DNA of 13,125 bases from contig LFTF01000115.1 in assembly GCA_001512945.1 (NCBI GenBank), forward strand, positions 1-13,125. The letters are read 5' to 3'. The position numbers were made by a program, and so were the translations under genes. Within the stretch, counting starts at the first letter, position 1; every line of letters begins with the position of its first letter. Positions 1-7,234 of the stretch are shown here, one piece after another. Source of the stretch: Clostridiales bacterium DTU023. GTDB lineage: Bacteria; Bacillota; Clostridia; Saccharofermentanales; DTU023. The notes below the pieces were generated by a model that did no database searches, had not been told where the DNA came from, and worked only from the letters and a program-made list of their open reading frames with translations.

Positions 1-122
1 TTTTCTCGAACATTGTATGTATGATCGAACGTCATGCGCTGGGGACGGCAACCTGCTATGAAGGCGACTACAAGTAGCATGCAAATAACCGCAAATACAA
101 TACGCGTCAAATAGTTTTTCAA
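1..122 (-). CDS. Lipoprotein N-terminus (partial, runs off left edge)
   Basis: Reading the minus strand from a TTG at 122 gives about 40 residues that remain open to the window edge. They form a classic lipoprotein signal: a basic start (MKNYLTR), a hydrophobic core, then the lipobox FIAGC with the lipid-modified Cys at about residue 25, followed by a polar stretch (RPQRMTFDH). The start is chosen because an AAGGGGGTGA ribosome binding site sits a few bases upstream. An in-frame ATG at 143 has no ribosome binding site and would put extra residues ahead of the signal. The mature protein would be anchored to the outer face of the membrane. The function cannot be told from this fragment. It follows the PAP2 gene on the same strand after about 125 nt, and an AT-rich TATATATT at 162-169 could be its -10 box, without a clear -35. 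The signal is clear; the exact start less so. Confidence 0.7.
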   Translation of the reverse strand, partial: MKNYLTRIVFAVICMLLVVAFIAGCRPQRMTFDHTYNVRE

Positions 123-247
123 TACAGTCACCCCCTTACTCATGGCAATCATTTAATTTCAAATATATACAGTAGGAACATCTAACGCTCCTATCTTCCA
201 TCTGAGCAAAATAACAGTTGTTCACAGTGTACCAAAAGAATAACGGT

Positions 248-961
248 TCACCTGTATTGGTCGCCGAATACTTTCCGATCAAGGAGCTTGATCAGCGGTT
301 TCGTCAGCAGAAAGGCCGCCAGAGCGTATGCAATGCCGCCGGGAATATCGAGCACGACGTGCTGTTTTGTCGTCGTCGTCGTGATCGCGATAACTGTGAA
401 GTAGAGACTGACAAGGACTTTAAACCAGGTTTTCGCGCCTTTTAGTTGCCAAACAAAAATTATCGTAAGCGTACAGAGAATGACATGAATTGAGGGGAAG
501 CCGCAGTATGGATTATCTACCCCGTAAGTCAATCCCAGAAGACGCGAAAATATATCGGTCGCCTGCGCTACCTGAGCTTCAGGTCTTGGCACCATCGTCT
601 GGAAAAAAGGGAACGTAGCGTTCGCCATCAATTGCCCAACGATCATGGTCAAAACATAACGGCGAAAGAGTTCCCTGTCGCGCAACAGATAATAACCGAT
701 CAAGGTAATGATCAGGGGCGCCCAGCTGTGGTAAATCAACACAGTCCACGGCAACAAGGGGATCTTGCTGTCAAAAGCGATCTCAAGATTGCGCACCGTA
801 CCGAAAGGACGGTTCATTAGCTCCATAAGCGACAGAGCGGGAAAGAAGGCCGCCAGAAGTACCAGGTCACGCCAGAAGTACCGCACGTACGCCAGTAGGG
901 AGCCTTTATCTCGAAGCGAAGGATAGGGGGGCTTTTGAATAGATTGACTCAAATCAGACAC
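248..961 (-). CDS. PAP2-superfamily membrane phosphatase/transferase
   Basis: An integral membrane protein of 237 aa with about six hydrophobic segments. It carries the three-part PAP2 (type 2 phosphatidic acid phosphatase) active site in reduced form: PRP at 125-127, FPSIH at 155-159, and TKQHVVLD at 198-205, in which His201 would be the phosphoryl-accepting nucleophile and Asp205 its partner. The first motif lacks the usual upstream Lys, and the third has TK where classic PAP2 enzymes have SR. This resembles the PAP2_3/inositolphosphotransferase-like branch more than YodM or PgpB. A lipid phosphate or phosphodiester headgroup is the likely substrate, which one is unknown. The start is GTG, 11 nt after the stop of the TIGR02206 gene, with only a weak AGAAAG as ribosome binding site, so translation is probably coupled. 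A run of five Thr (194-198) precedes the third motif. Confidence 0.8.
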   Translation of the reverse strand: MSDLSQSIQKPPYPSLRDKGSLLAYVRYFWRDLVLLAAFFPALSLMELMNRPFGTVRNLEIAFDSKIPLLPWTVLIYHSWAPLIITLIGYYLLRDRELFRRYVLTMIVGQLMANATFPFFQTMVPRPEAQVAQATDIFSRLLGLTYGVDNPYCGFPSIHVILCTLTIIFVWQLKGAKTWFKVLVSLYFTVIAITTTTTKQHVVLDIPGGIAYALAAFLLTKPLIKLLDRKVFGDQYR

Positions 962-972
962 TGCAAATCTTT

Positions 973-1764
973 CTACGGCTCAACCGACAGAGTTTGACCG
1001 TTTCGGTCGCTGATATTGTTGATCGCCCGTCCGATCACATAGAGCAATAGGATCAGGAGCTCATAGCCAATGAGCATGATGAAATAAAAGACAAAGGGCG
1101 GGAATGAAAGTGTAAAGTCTTTCAGTGGTTCTGGTGCGTAGAGCATGTATCCGTAATTATAAAGCAGATCTCCGCGCGCGATAAATGTGCCATTGAACGC
1201 CGCATTAAAAAAGATAAGGCTGATGTTGTAGATCAACGTGACAATCAGTGTGAGTTTCAACCCCTTTTTATCAAACCGGTAACCAAGGACGGAAATCGTG
1301 TAGATGACGATCCACCCCAGCAGCATGTGAACAACGAAGAACTGGAAATTCGTGAAATGCGGAAAATCAAAACGGTAAGGATCCATGATCCCCATAGCGA
1401 ATACCGAACCCAGTAACCCCCAATAGATCCAGATGGAGCGCAAGATTTGCACCCCAAATACAAGGTCCAAGATAAGCAACGGCACTGCGATGCGGCAATG
1501 GTATAGTGGCAGACTCAATTCGAAATTAAAATAGCCGGACAAAAACTGCCATGACCACAGCATTGCCTGATCGACAAGAAGTATCACCGCGGCGATTTTC
1601 GCGATTCGGTACGGATTCTTCAAGCCAGATAACCGCTTCCTGAATACGACGATCAGAACCATCACGCCAAGCCAGACAAGCAATATGGTCAGCTTCAGGG
1701 GCAGTGGAATAACAAGCGGGTCTTTATTTTCGACACCGTAAAAAAAGCCTTGTAAAAAACTCAT
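973..1764 (-). CDS. TIGR02206 (YwaF-like) family membrane protein
   Basis: A 263-aa integral membrane protein with about seven hydrophobic segments, matching the TIGR02206/YwaF family by its signature stretches: LPLYHCRI (85-92), FPHFTNFQFFVVH (134-146) and NYGYMLYAP (203-211). Members are found mainly in Bacillota; their biochemical role is not established. The start at ATG 1764 is preferred over an in-frame ATG 30 nt upstream because AGAGGTG lies 4-5 nt ahead of it and the extra ten residues (MLSGCVKRCH) are unlike the family N-terminus. The gene stands 114 nt downstream of glpK with its own TATAAT box, so it probably heads a two-gene unit with the PAP2 gene that follows 11 nt later. That pairing suggests a shared job in the membrane or in lipid metabolism, which is an inference only. 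Confidence 0.85.
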   Translation of the reverse strand: MSFLQGFFYGVENKDPLVIPLPLKLTILLVWLGVMVLIVVFRKRLSGLKNPYRIAKIAAVILLVDQAMLWSWQFLSGYFNFELSLPLYHCRIAVPLLILDLVFGVQILRSIWIYWGLLGSVFAMGIMDPYRFDFPHFTNFQFFVVHMLLGWIVIYTISVLGYRFDKKGLKLTLIVTLIYNISLIFFNAAFNGTFIARGDLLYNYGYMLYAPEPLKDFTLSFPPFVFYFIMLIGYELLILLLYVIGRAINNISDRNGQTLSVEP

Positions 1765-1811
1765 GTGACACCTCTTCACACATCCGGATAACAACCAGAT
1801 AACATAGGGGC

Positions 1812-1840
1812 ATTATACGGTAAATACCCTATACATTCAC
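1812..1840 (-). promoter_or_regulatory. Candidate promoter for the TIGR02206-PAP2 unit
   Basis: A perfect TATAAT on the minus strand (1817-1812) lies about 50 nt upstream of the TIGR02206 start codon. At 17-nt spacing the -35 position reads GTGAAT (1840-1835), which matches the consensus at only three positions. No extended TG motif is present. The box sits in the only sizeable gap (1765-1878) between glpK and the membrane protein genes, where no strong factor-independent terminator for glpK is visible. The -10 is convincing, the -35 is not. Confidence 0.45.
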
Positions 1841-1878
1841 TATCCTTTTAAAGATTCGCTTGGTCGCTCAAAATGCGC

Positions 1879-3369
1879 TCAGCGTTCCCAGTCAAAAGAG
1901 CGCGTCACGGCCTTTTTCCAACCAGCAATCTTCACTTTCTGCTTTGCTTGTGACATCTGCGGTTCAAAGACGCGGTCCACTTTCCAGTTGGATCGCACTG
2001 CGTCCGTGTTATCCCAGAAGCCGGTCGCTAAACCAGCCAGGTACGCTGCTCCGAGCGCCGTCGTCTCAACACACGCGGGCCGTTGCACCGGCACGCCGAT
2101 CATATCGGCTTGAAACTGCATCAGGAAATTATTCTTGGCGGCACCGCCATCTGCTTTAAGCGCGTTCAACCTGATCCCTGAGTCTTTTTGCATCACATTA
2201 AGGACATCATAGGTCTGATAAGCAATCGATTCGAGCGTCGCTCTAACGATATGTTTGTTGTTGGCGCCTCGCGTGAGGCCCACAATCACGCCGCGCGCGT
2301 ACTGATCCCAGTACGGTGCCCCGAGTCCCGTAAAGGCCGGAACGACGTAGCAACCGCATGTATCGTCCACCTGGAACGCCAACTGTTCGGATTCTTCCGC
2401 TGTATCAATCATCCGAAGCTCGTCTCGAAGCCATTGAACTGCCGCGCCCGCCACAAAAATCGACCCTTCCAGAGCATATGTAACCTGGCCGTCAAGTCCC
2501 CATGCGATTGTTGTTACAAGACCATTTTGGCTGAATACCGGTGTTTGACCTGTGTTCATCAACATGAAACAGCCCGTCCCGTATGTGTTTTTTGCTTGCC
2601 CTGCTTCAAAACACGCTTCGCCGAATAGCGCGGCTTGCTGATCACCAGCTGCTCCCGCAATCGCAATGGGTTGCCCGAAAAAAGATGCGTCTGTTTTTCC
2701 GTACACGTAACTCGATGGATGCGCCTCCGGAAGAATTTGAGACGGAATATTGAGTATCTGGAGGATTTCCTCATCCCATTGAAGTGTCTGGATATTGAAT
2801 AGCATCGTGCGCGAAGCATTCGAGTAATCGGTGACGTGCACCTTGCCGCGCGTCAAGCGCCAGATGAGCCACGTTTCAACGGTTCCGAAGAGGATATCAC
2901 CGCGCTCTGCGCGTTCCCGGACGCCCGGCACGTGATCGAGAATCCACTTAATCTTGGTTGCGCTGAAATACGCGTCGATGACGAGCCCTGTCTTCTCTCG
3001 AAAACTGTCCGTCAGACCTTGTTCTTTGAGATTGTCGCATATATCCGAAGTCCGCCGGCACTGCCATACAATCGCGTGGTACACAGGTTCTCCTGTATTT
3101 TTATCCCAAAGAATCGTCGTCTCGCGCTGATTCGTAATGCCTATGGCCGCGATGTCCTCCGCGCGGGCGTCGATCTGGTTCATCGCCTCGACGGCGACGC
3201 CCAACTGGGTCGACCAAATTTCATTGGCATCGTGCTCTACCCAACCTGGTTTTGGAAATATCTGGCGGAACTCCTTCTGCGCAACCGAACAGATATCTCC
3301 CTGCTCGTCAAATAGGATACATCGATTGCTCGTCGTCCCCGCGTCAAGCGCCATTACGTATTTGGCCAT
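1879..3369 (-). CDS. glpK: Glycerol kinase
   Basis: Cytoplasmic FGGY-family kinase that converts glycerol and ATP to sn-glycerol 3-phosphate, feeding the oxidoreductases encoded just upstream. The length, 496 aa, is normal. Visible landmarks are the N-terminal nucleotide-binding loop LDAGTTSNR (8-16), the glycerol-contacting ITNQRET (78-84), the catalytic-Asp segment GDQQAAL (242-248, Asp243), TYGTGCFMLMNTG (262-274) and the C-terminal FGGY-type stretch GGAAKNNFLMQFQADMIGVP. The opening LDAGTTSNR, rather than LDQGTTSSR, marks the clostridial-type paralogue. As I recall B. subtilis GlpK (…DYHFFG…), the histidine phosphorylated by the PTS protein HPr falls where this protein has Ser229 (DASFFG), so PTS activation by that route is unlikely. 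The start ATG has GGAGAGGTG seven nt upstream. It is the last gene of the glycerol operon, 43 nt after the DUF1667 gene. Confidence 0.97.
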   Translation of the reverse strand: MAKYVMALDAGTTSNRCILFDEQGDICSVAQKEFRQIFPKPGWVEHDANEIWSTQLGVAVEAMNQIDARAEDIAAIGITNQRETTILWDKNTGEPVYHAIVWQCRRTSDICDNLKEQGLTDSFREKTGLVIDAYFSATKIKWILDHVPGVRERAERGDILFGTVETWLIWRLTRGKVHVTDYSNASRTMLFNIQTLQWDEEILQILNIPSQILPEAHPSSYVYGKTDASFFGQPIAIAGAAGDQQAALFGEACFEAGQAKNTYGTGCFMLMNTGQTPVFSQNGLVTTIAWGLDGQVTYALEGSIFVAGAAVQWLRDELRMIDTAEESEQLAFQVDDTCGCYVVPAFTGLGAPYWDQYARGVIVGLTRGANNKHIVRATLESIAYQTYDVLNVMQKDSGIRLNALKADGGAAKNNFLMQFQADMIGVPVQRPACVETTALGAAYLAGLATGFWDNTDAVRSNWKVDRVFEPQMSQAKQKVKIAGWKKAVTRSFDWER

Positions 3370-3412
3370 TATTTTACACCTCTCCAGTTATCTCCAACGA
3401 CGGATCACAGTG

Positions 3413-3763
3413 TTATTCCGGTATATCCCTTGTCGCGATAAAATTTGCCTGGTGGCCCAGTATGTTTGCCACCACAATGTCTCCGCGTTGCACTGGCGGG
3501 ATAAGCTGTATGCCGTTAAGAAGTTCCATCGCCCGAAACGCATCGCCCTTGGGGATTGGGTGATCTGTTTTGACAGGACATCTCGCGTGAACACCGCTTC
3601 GCACGCAGACCGTCGATGTCACGACACGCGTCGGATTCATTGCTTCGCTCTTGCCGTAAGCGACACCTCTTAAACACCGATTACCCGTCACCTCATAATC
3701 GTTATCTTCATCAACCGTAAGATGACAGCCCTGTGGGCACACGATGCAAATCAACTCTCTCAT
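3413..3763 (-). CDS. DUF1667 protein, putative Fe-S subunit of glycerol 3-phosphate oxidation
   Basis: A small 116-aa soluble protein of the DUF1667 family. Its N-terminus has cysteines spaced C-x2-C-x3-C (Cys6, 9, 13) with a fourth at Cys30 (GNRCLRG), a pattern like the N-terminal [4Fe-4S] site of molybdopterin oxidoreductases. Two more cysteines follow (Cys53, Cys62). This suggests a metal or Fe-S cluster, although none has been shown for this protein. It sits 12 nt after the second flavoprotein gene and 43 nt before glpK. Such a trio (GlpA-like, FAD/NAD oxidoreductase, DUF1667) recurs in anaerobic bacteria, so it is plausibly the small electron-transfer subunit of a glycerol 3-phosphate dehydrogenase complex, in place of the longer GlpC. 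The ATG start is backed by AGAAGGA eight nt upstream. Family assignment is firm; the role is inferred. Confidence 0.85.
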   Translation of the reverse strand: MRELICIVCPQGCHLTVDEDNDYEVTGNRCLRGVAYGKSEAMNPTRVVTSTVCVRSGVHARCPVKTDHPIPKGDAFRAMELLNGIQLIPPVQRGDIVVANILGHQANFIATRDIPE

Positions 3764-3775
3764 GTTCTTTTCCTT

Positions 3776-5056
3776 CTACGCCTCGATCGAAATCGACAAT
3801 TGGTTGTTTTCAATTTGATCGATCTGGTCTTTTGAAATCGTCACGTGCTCCATTTCGCCAGGTGCCATATAGGGCCTCCGGAATGAAGCGATGACCTGAT
3901 CGTCATCGCGCAAAATAATCCGTTTAGGCGTTTTATGCGGCTCACGTACTCGAAAAAAGATGCGGATACTTTTCTCTATAAATGTGGGCCGGATCTTCTG
4001 AGGCACTGTGTAGCCAATGGAGTCATCGCTTACAACCGCAATTGTTCGCTTCGAACTCTCGTGCATGCTTTGTTTATCGATTACATAAGCGGCCGCTGCC
4101 TTGCCGGCATTCGCGCTCTCTTCCGTCACATAGTCCACCAAATCGTGGACATGGAGCACATTGCCACATGCAAACACGCCGGCTACTGATGTCTCATTGT
4201 TCTCAAAGACGACCGGTCCTGATGTGCGTGGGTCGATCTCAATTCCCGCCGCGCGGGTCAATTCATTTTCAGGGATCAGGCCAACCGACAAAAGTACGGT
4301 GTCGACCTCGTAATCAATTTCTGTCCTCCGAATCGGGACGAACGATGAGTTGACCTGTTGGACGGTAACACGTTCCACGCGTTTCTTTCCTTCGATGTTG
4401 GTGATCGTGTGTGACAAGAGAAGCGGGATGTCATAATCGTTCAGACATTGGACGATGTTGCGCGAAAGGCCTCCTGAATAAGGCATAATTTCCACGCAGG
4501 CGAGCACCTTCGCGCCTTCCAGTGTAAGACGGCGCGCCATGATGAGCCCAATATCCCCCGATCCTAATATGATGACCCGTTTACCTACCATATAGCCTTC
4601 GATGTTGACATAGCGCTGAGCTGTACCGGCTGTTAGGATGCCAGCTACCCGCGTCCCGGGGATTTGAATCGCCCCGCGCGTTCGCTCACGGCAACCCATG
4701 GCTAGGATAAGCGCTTGCGTCTCAATAAAGCGATAACCTTCATTGGCACTCATTAGACAAACTCGTTGTCCCCCCTCCGTCGGCTCAATGGCCAGCACCA
4801 TCGTATCGCAGGCGACATCGATACCGTTCTCTTCCAAGCTGTCGATTAGACGGCAAGCATATTCGGGACCGGTCAATTCCTCTTTGAAATAATGGAGACC
4901 AAACCCGTTATGTATGCACTGGTTGAGAATACCGCCGAGCTCCACGTCGCGCTCGACAATAAGGATTCGTTCAAGTCCATCTCCACGTGCACTTAGGGCG
5001 GCGCCGAGCCCCGCGGGACCGCCGCCGATGACGACCATCTGGTAATTGTCACGCAC
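3776..5056 (-). CDS. FAD/NAD(P)-dependent oxidoreductase of the glycerol operon
   Basis: A 426-aa pyridine nucleotide-disulphide-type flavoprotein. The N-terminal FAD site is VVIGGGPAGLGAA (8-20) followed by an acidic residue closing the fold (IVERD). GGILNQCIHNGFG (41-53) is a family hallmark. A second dinucleotide fold, VIILGSGDIGLIMARR (161-176), should bind NAD(P)H, and GVFACGNVLHVHD (293-305) is the C-terminal FAD-binding motif. The isolated Cys residues do not form a CxxC redox pair. It is related to the small subunit type found with amino-acid/hydroxy-acid dehydrogenases and occupies the place of GlpB in the anaerobic GlpABC enzyme, though it is a different protein. The start is GTG with AGGGGGGAT upstream, and the gene overlaps the end of the GlpA-like gene by 8 nt, so the two subunits are probably made in fixed ratio. 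It likely passes electrons between the GlpA-like subunit and NAD(P) or another carrier; the direction is unproven. Confidence 0.9.
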   Translation of the reverse strand: MRDNYQMVVIGGGPAGLGAALSARGDGLERILIVERDVELGGILNQCIHNGFGLHYFKEELTGPEYACRLIDSLEENGIDVACDTMVLAIEPTEGGQRVCLMSANEGYRFIETQALILAMGCRERTRGAIQIPGTRVAGILTAGTAQRYVNIEGYMVGKRVIILGSGDIGLIMARRLTLEGAKVLACVEIMPYSGGLSRNIVQCLNDYDIPLLLSHTITNIEGKKRVERVTVQQVNSSFVPIRRTEIDYEVDTVLLSVGLIPENELTRAAGIEIDPRTSGPVVFENNETSVAGVFACGNVLHVHDLVDYVTEESANAGKAAAAYVIDKQSMHESSKRTIAVVSDDSIGYTVPQKIRPTFIEKSIRIFFRVREPHKTPKRIILRDDDQVIASFRRPYMAPGEMEHVTISKDQIDQIENNQLSISIEA

Positions 5057-6521
5057 GGGAACATCCCCCCCTCTTGGTCTCTTCCGTTAGTATAATGCTC
5101 CCTGAAGCATCCTCTTCGATCGACAGGGGACTACGACTTGATTCTCTTGCTAGTATCTCCAAAACACGCGGTCCGCAAAAACCACTCTGACAGCGTCCCA
5201 TCCCCGTTCCTGCCCGTCGCTTTACACCGTCAATGGACACGGGTGGGATCTCCCGACGCATGGCGGCGACAATTTCACCCTCCGTGATCGTTTCGCACCG
5301 GCAGATGACACGGCCGTACAGCGGATTGTCGCGGATAAACGCTTCGCGATCCTCTTCGGGAATTTCTTTGAACCGCACAACCGTTCGCCCACCTTGCCAG
5401 TCGCTCTTCCTGTTCAAAGTGAGTCCGTCTTGCTCCAAAAGGTCCCGCGCATATCGCGCGATGGACGGGGCACAGGTAAGACCCGGCGATTTGATTGCGG
5501 CGAGGTCAAGAAAACCGTTCGCTGACATTTCGATGACAAAATCGTTGCGTGTGCTGTTGGCCCGAACACCCGCAAAATTCCGGATACTCGCTCGCACATC
5601 GAGCGTCGGTAGCATCTGCTTGGCCAAAGATTCGATTTCATCGAGGGCTTTCTTAGTCACAGCCGTATCTTCGCGGTCTTCAATTATTTCAGAATTGGGG
5701 CCGATAAGGAAATTATCGTGAATCGTCGGCGATACAGTGACCCCTTTGCCGTAACTACCCGGACATTGGAAAATAACTGATTCGACGAGTGGCCCCACGG
5801 TGCGATCAAGTAAAAAATACTCGCCTCGTGTTGGTTGGACTGTGAATTGGGGAGGGGCGACCATGTTGTGAATGAGATCACTCTCGACACCCGAAGCATT
5901 GACGACGTAATGGGCGTGGATCGTGCGGGAGTCCAATGATACTGGTTTGCTGTCGGTCGGGGTCAACGTGATCTCATAGTGGTCGCTGTGTCGCGATAGA
6001 CCGGTGACTTTTGAGTTGGGCATAAATGCTACGCCGTTGCGGACAGCTACCTCCGCCATGGCCAGAGCAAACTCCCATGGATTGATCACACCGGCGTCGG
6101 GCGCCCAGAGTGCGGAGACAATCTTTTCAGACAAATTGGGTTCTCGCTTGCGAACTTCAGATCCGTCAATGATTTCAAGCCCTTGGCAGCCATTTTCAAT
6201 TCCATACTGGCAGAGCACGTCAAGCGTCGCGCGCTGTTCCTCGTCAAAGGCGACAACAAGAGAGCCGGTTTTGCGATGCTCGACGTCGAGCTCTTCACAC
6301 AGCTGATAGCAAAGTCTTGTGCCCTCGACATTGAGTTGCCCCATCAGGGTGTCGGGTGCGGGATCGTAGCCTGCATGAATGATCGCCGTATTGGCCCGTG
6401 TCGCTCCCATCGCGACGTCGTTTTCTTTCTCTACAAGCGCGATATCGAGATCGTATTGGGAAAGCGTATAGGCAAGAGCGCTTCCGACCACGCCCGCGCC
6501 GATGATTGCAAGATCGTACAT
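5049..6521 (-). CDS. glpA: GlpA-like FAD-dependent glycerol 3-phosphate dehydrogenase with BFD [2Fe-2S] domain
   Basis: A 490-aa flavoprotein of the DAO/GlpA superfamily. The FAD fold is at the N-terminus (AIIGAGVVGSALAYTLS, 5-21, closing in ALVEKE), followed by the substrate-side stretch GATRANTAIIHAGYD (39-53). The C-terminal third holds a BFD-like [2Fe-2S] domain with Cys407, Cys409, Cys444 and Cys449 (CxC … CxxxxC). This domain order is that of the anaerobic GlpA subunit. Its setting beside glycerol kinase makes oxidation of glycerol 3-phosphate to DHAP the likely reaction. L-2-hydroxyglutarate oxidase (LhgO) relatives share the DAO fold but not this neighbourhood. The start ATG has GGGAGGA about nine nt upstream. 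It is the first gene of the operon, 52 nt after the glycosylase gene, with a candidate promoter in that gap. The gene symbol is given by analogy; the exact orthology to E. coli glpA is less sure than the family. Confidence 0.88.
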   Translation of the reverse strand: MYDLAIIGAGVVGSALAYTLSQYDLDIALVEKENDVAMGATRANTAIIHAGYDPAPDTLMGQLNVEGTRLCYQLCEELDVEHRKTGSLVVAFDEEQRATLDVLCQYGIENGCQGLEIIDGSEVRKREPNLSEKIVSALWAPDAGVINPWEFALAMAEVAVRNGVAFMPNSKVTGLSRHSDHYEITLTPTDSKPVSLDSRTIHAHYVVNASGVESDLIHNMVAPPQFTVQPTRGEYFLLDRTVGPLVESVIFQCPGSYGKGVTVSPTIHDNFLIGPNSEIIEDREDTAVTKKALDEIESLAKQMLPTLDVRASIRNFAGVRANSTRNDFVIEMSANGFLDLAAIKSPGLTCAPSIARYARDLLEQDGLTLNRKSDWQGGRTVVRFKEIPEEDREAFIRDNPLYGRVICRCETITEGEIVAAMRREIPPVSIDGVKRRAGTGMGRCQSGFCGPRVLEILARESSRSPLSIEEDASGSIILTEETKRGGCSRA

Positions 6522-6542
6522 GGATTGGATTCCTCCCAGACC

Positions 6543-6571
6543 ATTATCTACACCTTTTAATTAAACCACAA
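6543..6571 (-). promoter_or_regulatory. Candidate promoter of the glycerol operon
   Basis: On the minus strand, TTGTGG (6571-6566) and GATAAT (6548-6543) are spaced by 17 nt, matching sigma-A boxes at three and five positions. They lie in the 52-nt gap ahead of the GlpA-like gene, with the -10 box about 21 nt before the start codon. The spacer contains the 10-bp palindrome TTTAATTAAA (6556-6565), which could be an operator or simply AT-rich spacer. There is no room for a GlpP-type antiterminator leader. A separate promoter here would let the operon be expressed independently of the EamA-glycosylase genes. Confidence 0.4.
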
Positions 6572-6573
6572 GA

Positions 6574-7233
6574 TCAGGTAAGTGATACTCTTTCAACGCC
6601 GACTCGCACGCACGTCTCTTCCAACGGGCACCCTGCGCAGACGGGTGTCTTGCGACAATGCGTCTTCGCATGAGTGACAATGAGCGCGTGAAAGTTATTG
6701 TAAAGTGCGGCATCGGGTTCAAATATCTGTTCAAAGTATTGTTTTACTGCATTGTAGTTCTTGCCTGCGCATACAGAATAACGCTCACAAAGGCGCATTG
6801 TGTATGTGTCGACAACAAAGCTTGGAAAATTGAACGCATAGAGAAGAATCGAATCAGCTGTTTCCGGTCCGATCCCCTTGACGCCAAGCAATTCGTTTCG
6901 GATTTTTTCCATTGGCTCCCGACGGAGTATCGACGCATCATAATTATATTGCGAATACCAGCTGGTCAGCGATTTAAGATAGACGGCTTTTTGATTGAAA
7001 AAGCCTGAAGGCCGGATGATTTCTTTCAAAGCCTCCATCTCTAAATCCCGAATAAACTCCGGGTTGAGATTGCCTTCGAATCGGGCAATCGCCATCTCTA
7101 CATTTCCCCACGCCGTATTTTGCGTCAGAATGGCACCAACCATAACTTCGTAAGGAGAATTGGCCGGCCACCATTCCTGCTCGCCGTAGTATGAGAGGAG
7201 TAATTCATATAGTTTTATCAGCCGGTTATCCAT
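6574..7233 (-). CDS. Endonuclease III-related DNA glycosylase (COG2231-like)
   Basis: A 219-aa HhH-GPD base-excision repair protein. It shows GAILTQNTAWGNVEMAI (33-49), the helix-hairpin-helix LLGVKGIGPETAD (115-127), the catalytic Asp142 in VVDTYTMR, and a C-terminal [4Fe-4S] loop Cys193-x5-Cys199-x2-Cys202-x5-Cys208. Where E. coli EndoIII has catalytic Lys120 (GRKTA), this protein has Glu124 (GPETA), so it should act as a glycosylase without the lysine-dependent AP-lyase step. That is the pattern of endonuclease III-related/MagIII-type enzymes, which remove alkylated bases. Start: ATG at 7233 has AAGGGGA eight nt upstream; an in-frame ATG at 7263 has no ribosome binding site. The chosen start is 1 nt past the EamA stop, which implies translational coupling. 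Substrate is unknown. Confidence 0.88.
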   Translation of the reverse strand: MDNRLIKLYELLLSYYGEQEWWPANSPYEVMVGAILTQNTAWGNVEMAIARFEGNLNPEFIRDLEMEALKEIIRPSGFFNQKAVYLKSLTSWYSQYNYDASILRREPMEKIRNELLGVKGIGPETADSILLYAFNFPSFVVDTYTMRLCERYSVCAGKNYNAVKQYFEQIFEPDAALYNNFHALIVTHAKTHCRKTPVCAGCPLEETCVRVGVERVSLT

Positions 7234-7234
7234 T

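Noticed and set aside
2836..3315. A long plus-strand frame (159 codons) inside glpK
   Set aside because: It is antisense to a well-conserved gene, has no recognisable domain, and is explained by the codon bias of glpK.
5233..5721. A 162-codon plus-strand frame inside the GlpA-like gene
   Set aside because: Shadow of the real gene; the Ser/Arg-rich composition is typical of antisense translation.
6556..6565. TTTAATTAAA as a regulator binding site
   Set aside because: A 10-bp AT-only palindrome is easily expected by chance in a promoter spacer; noted only within the promoter entry.
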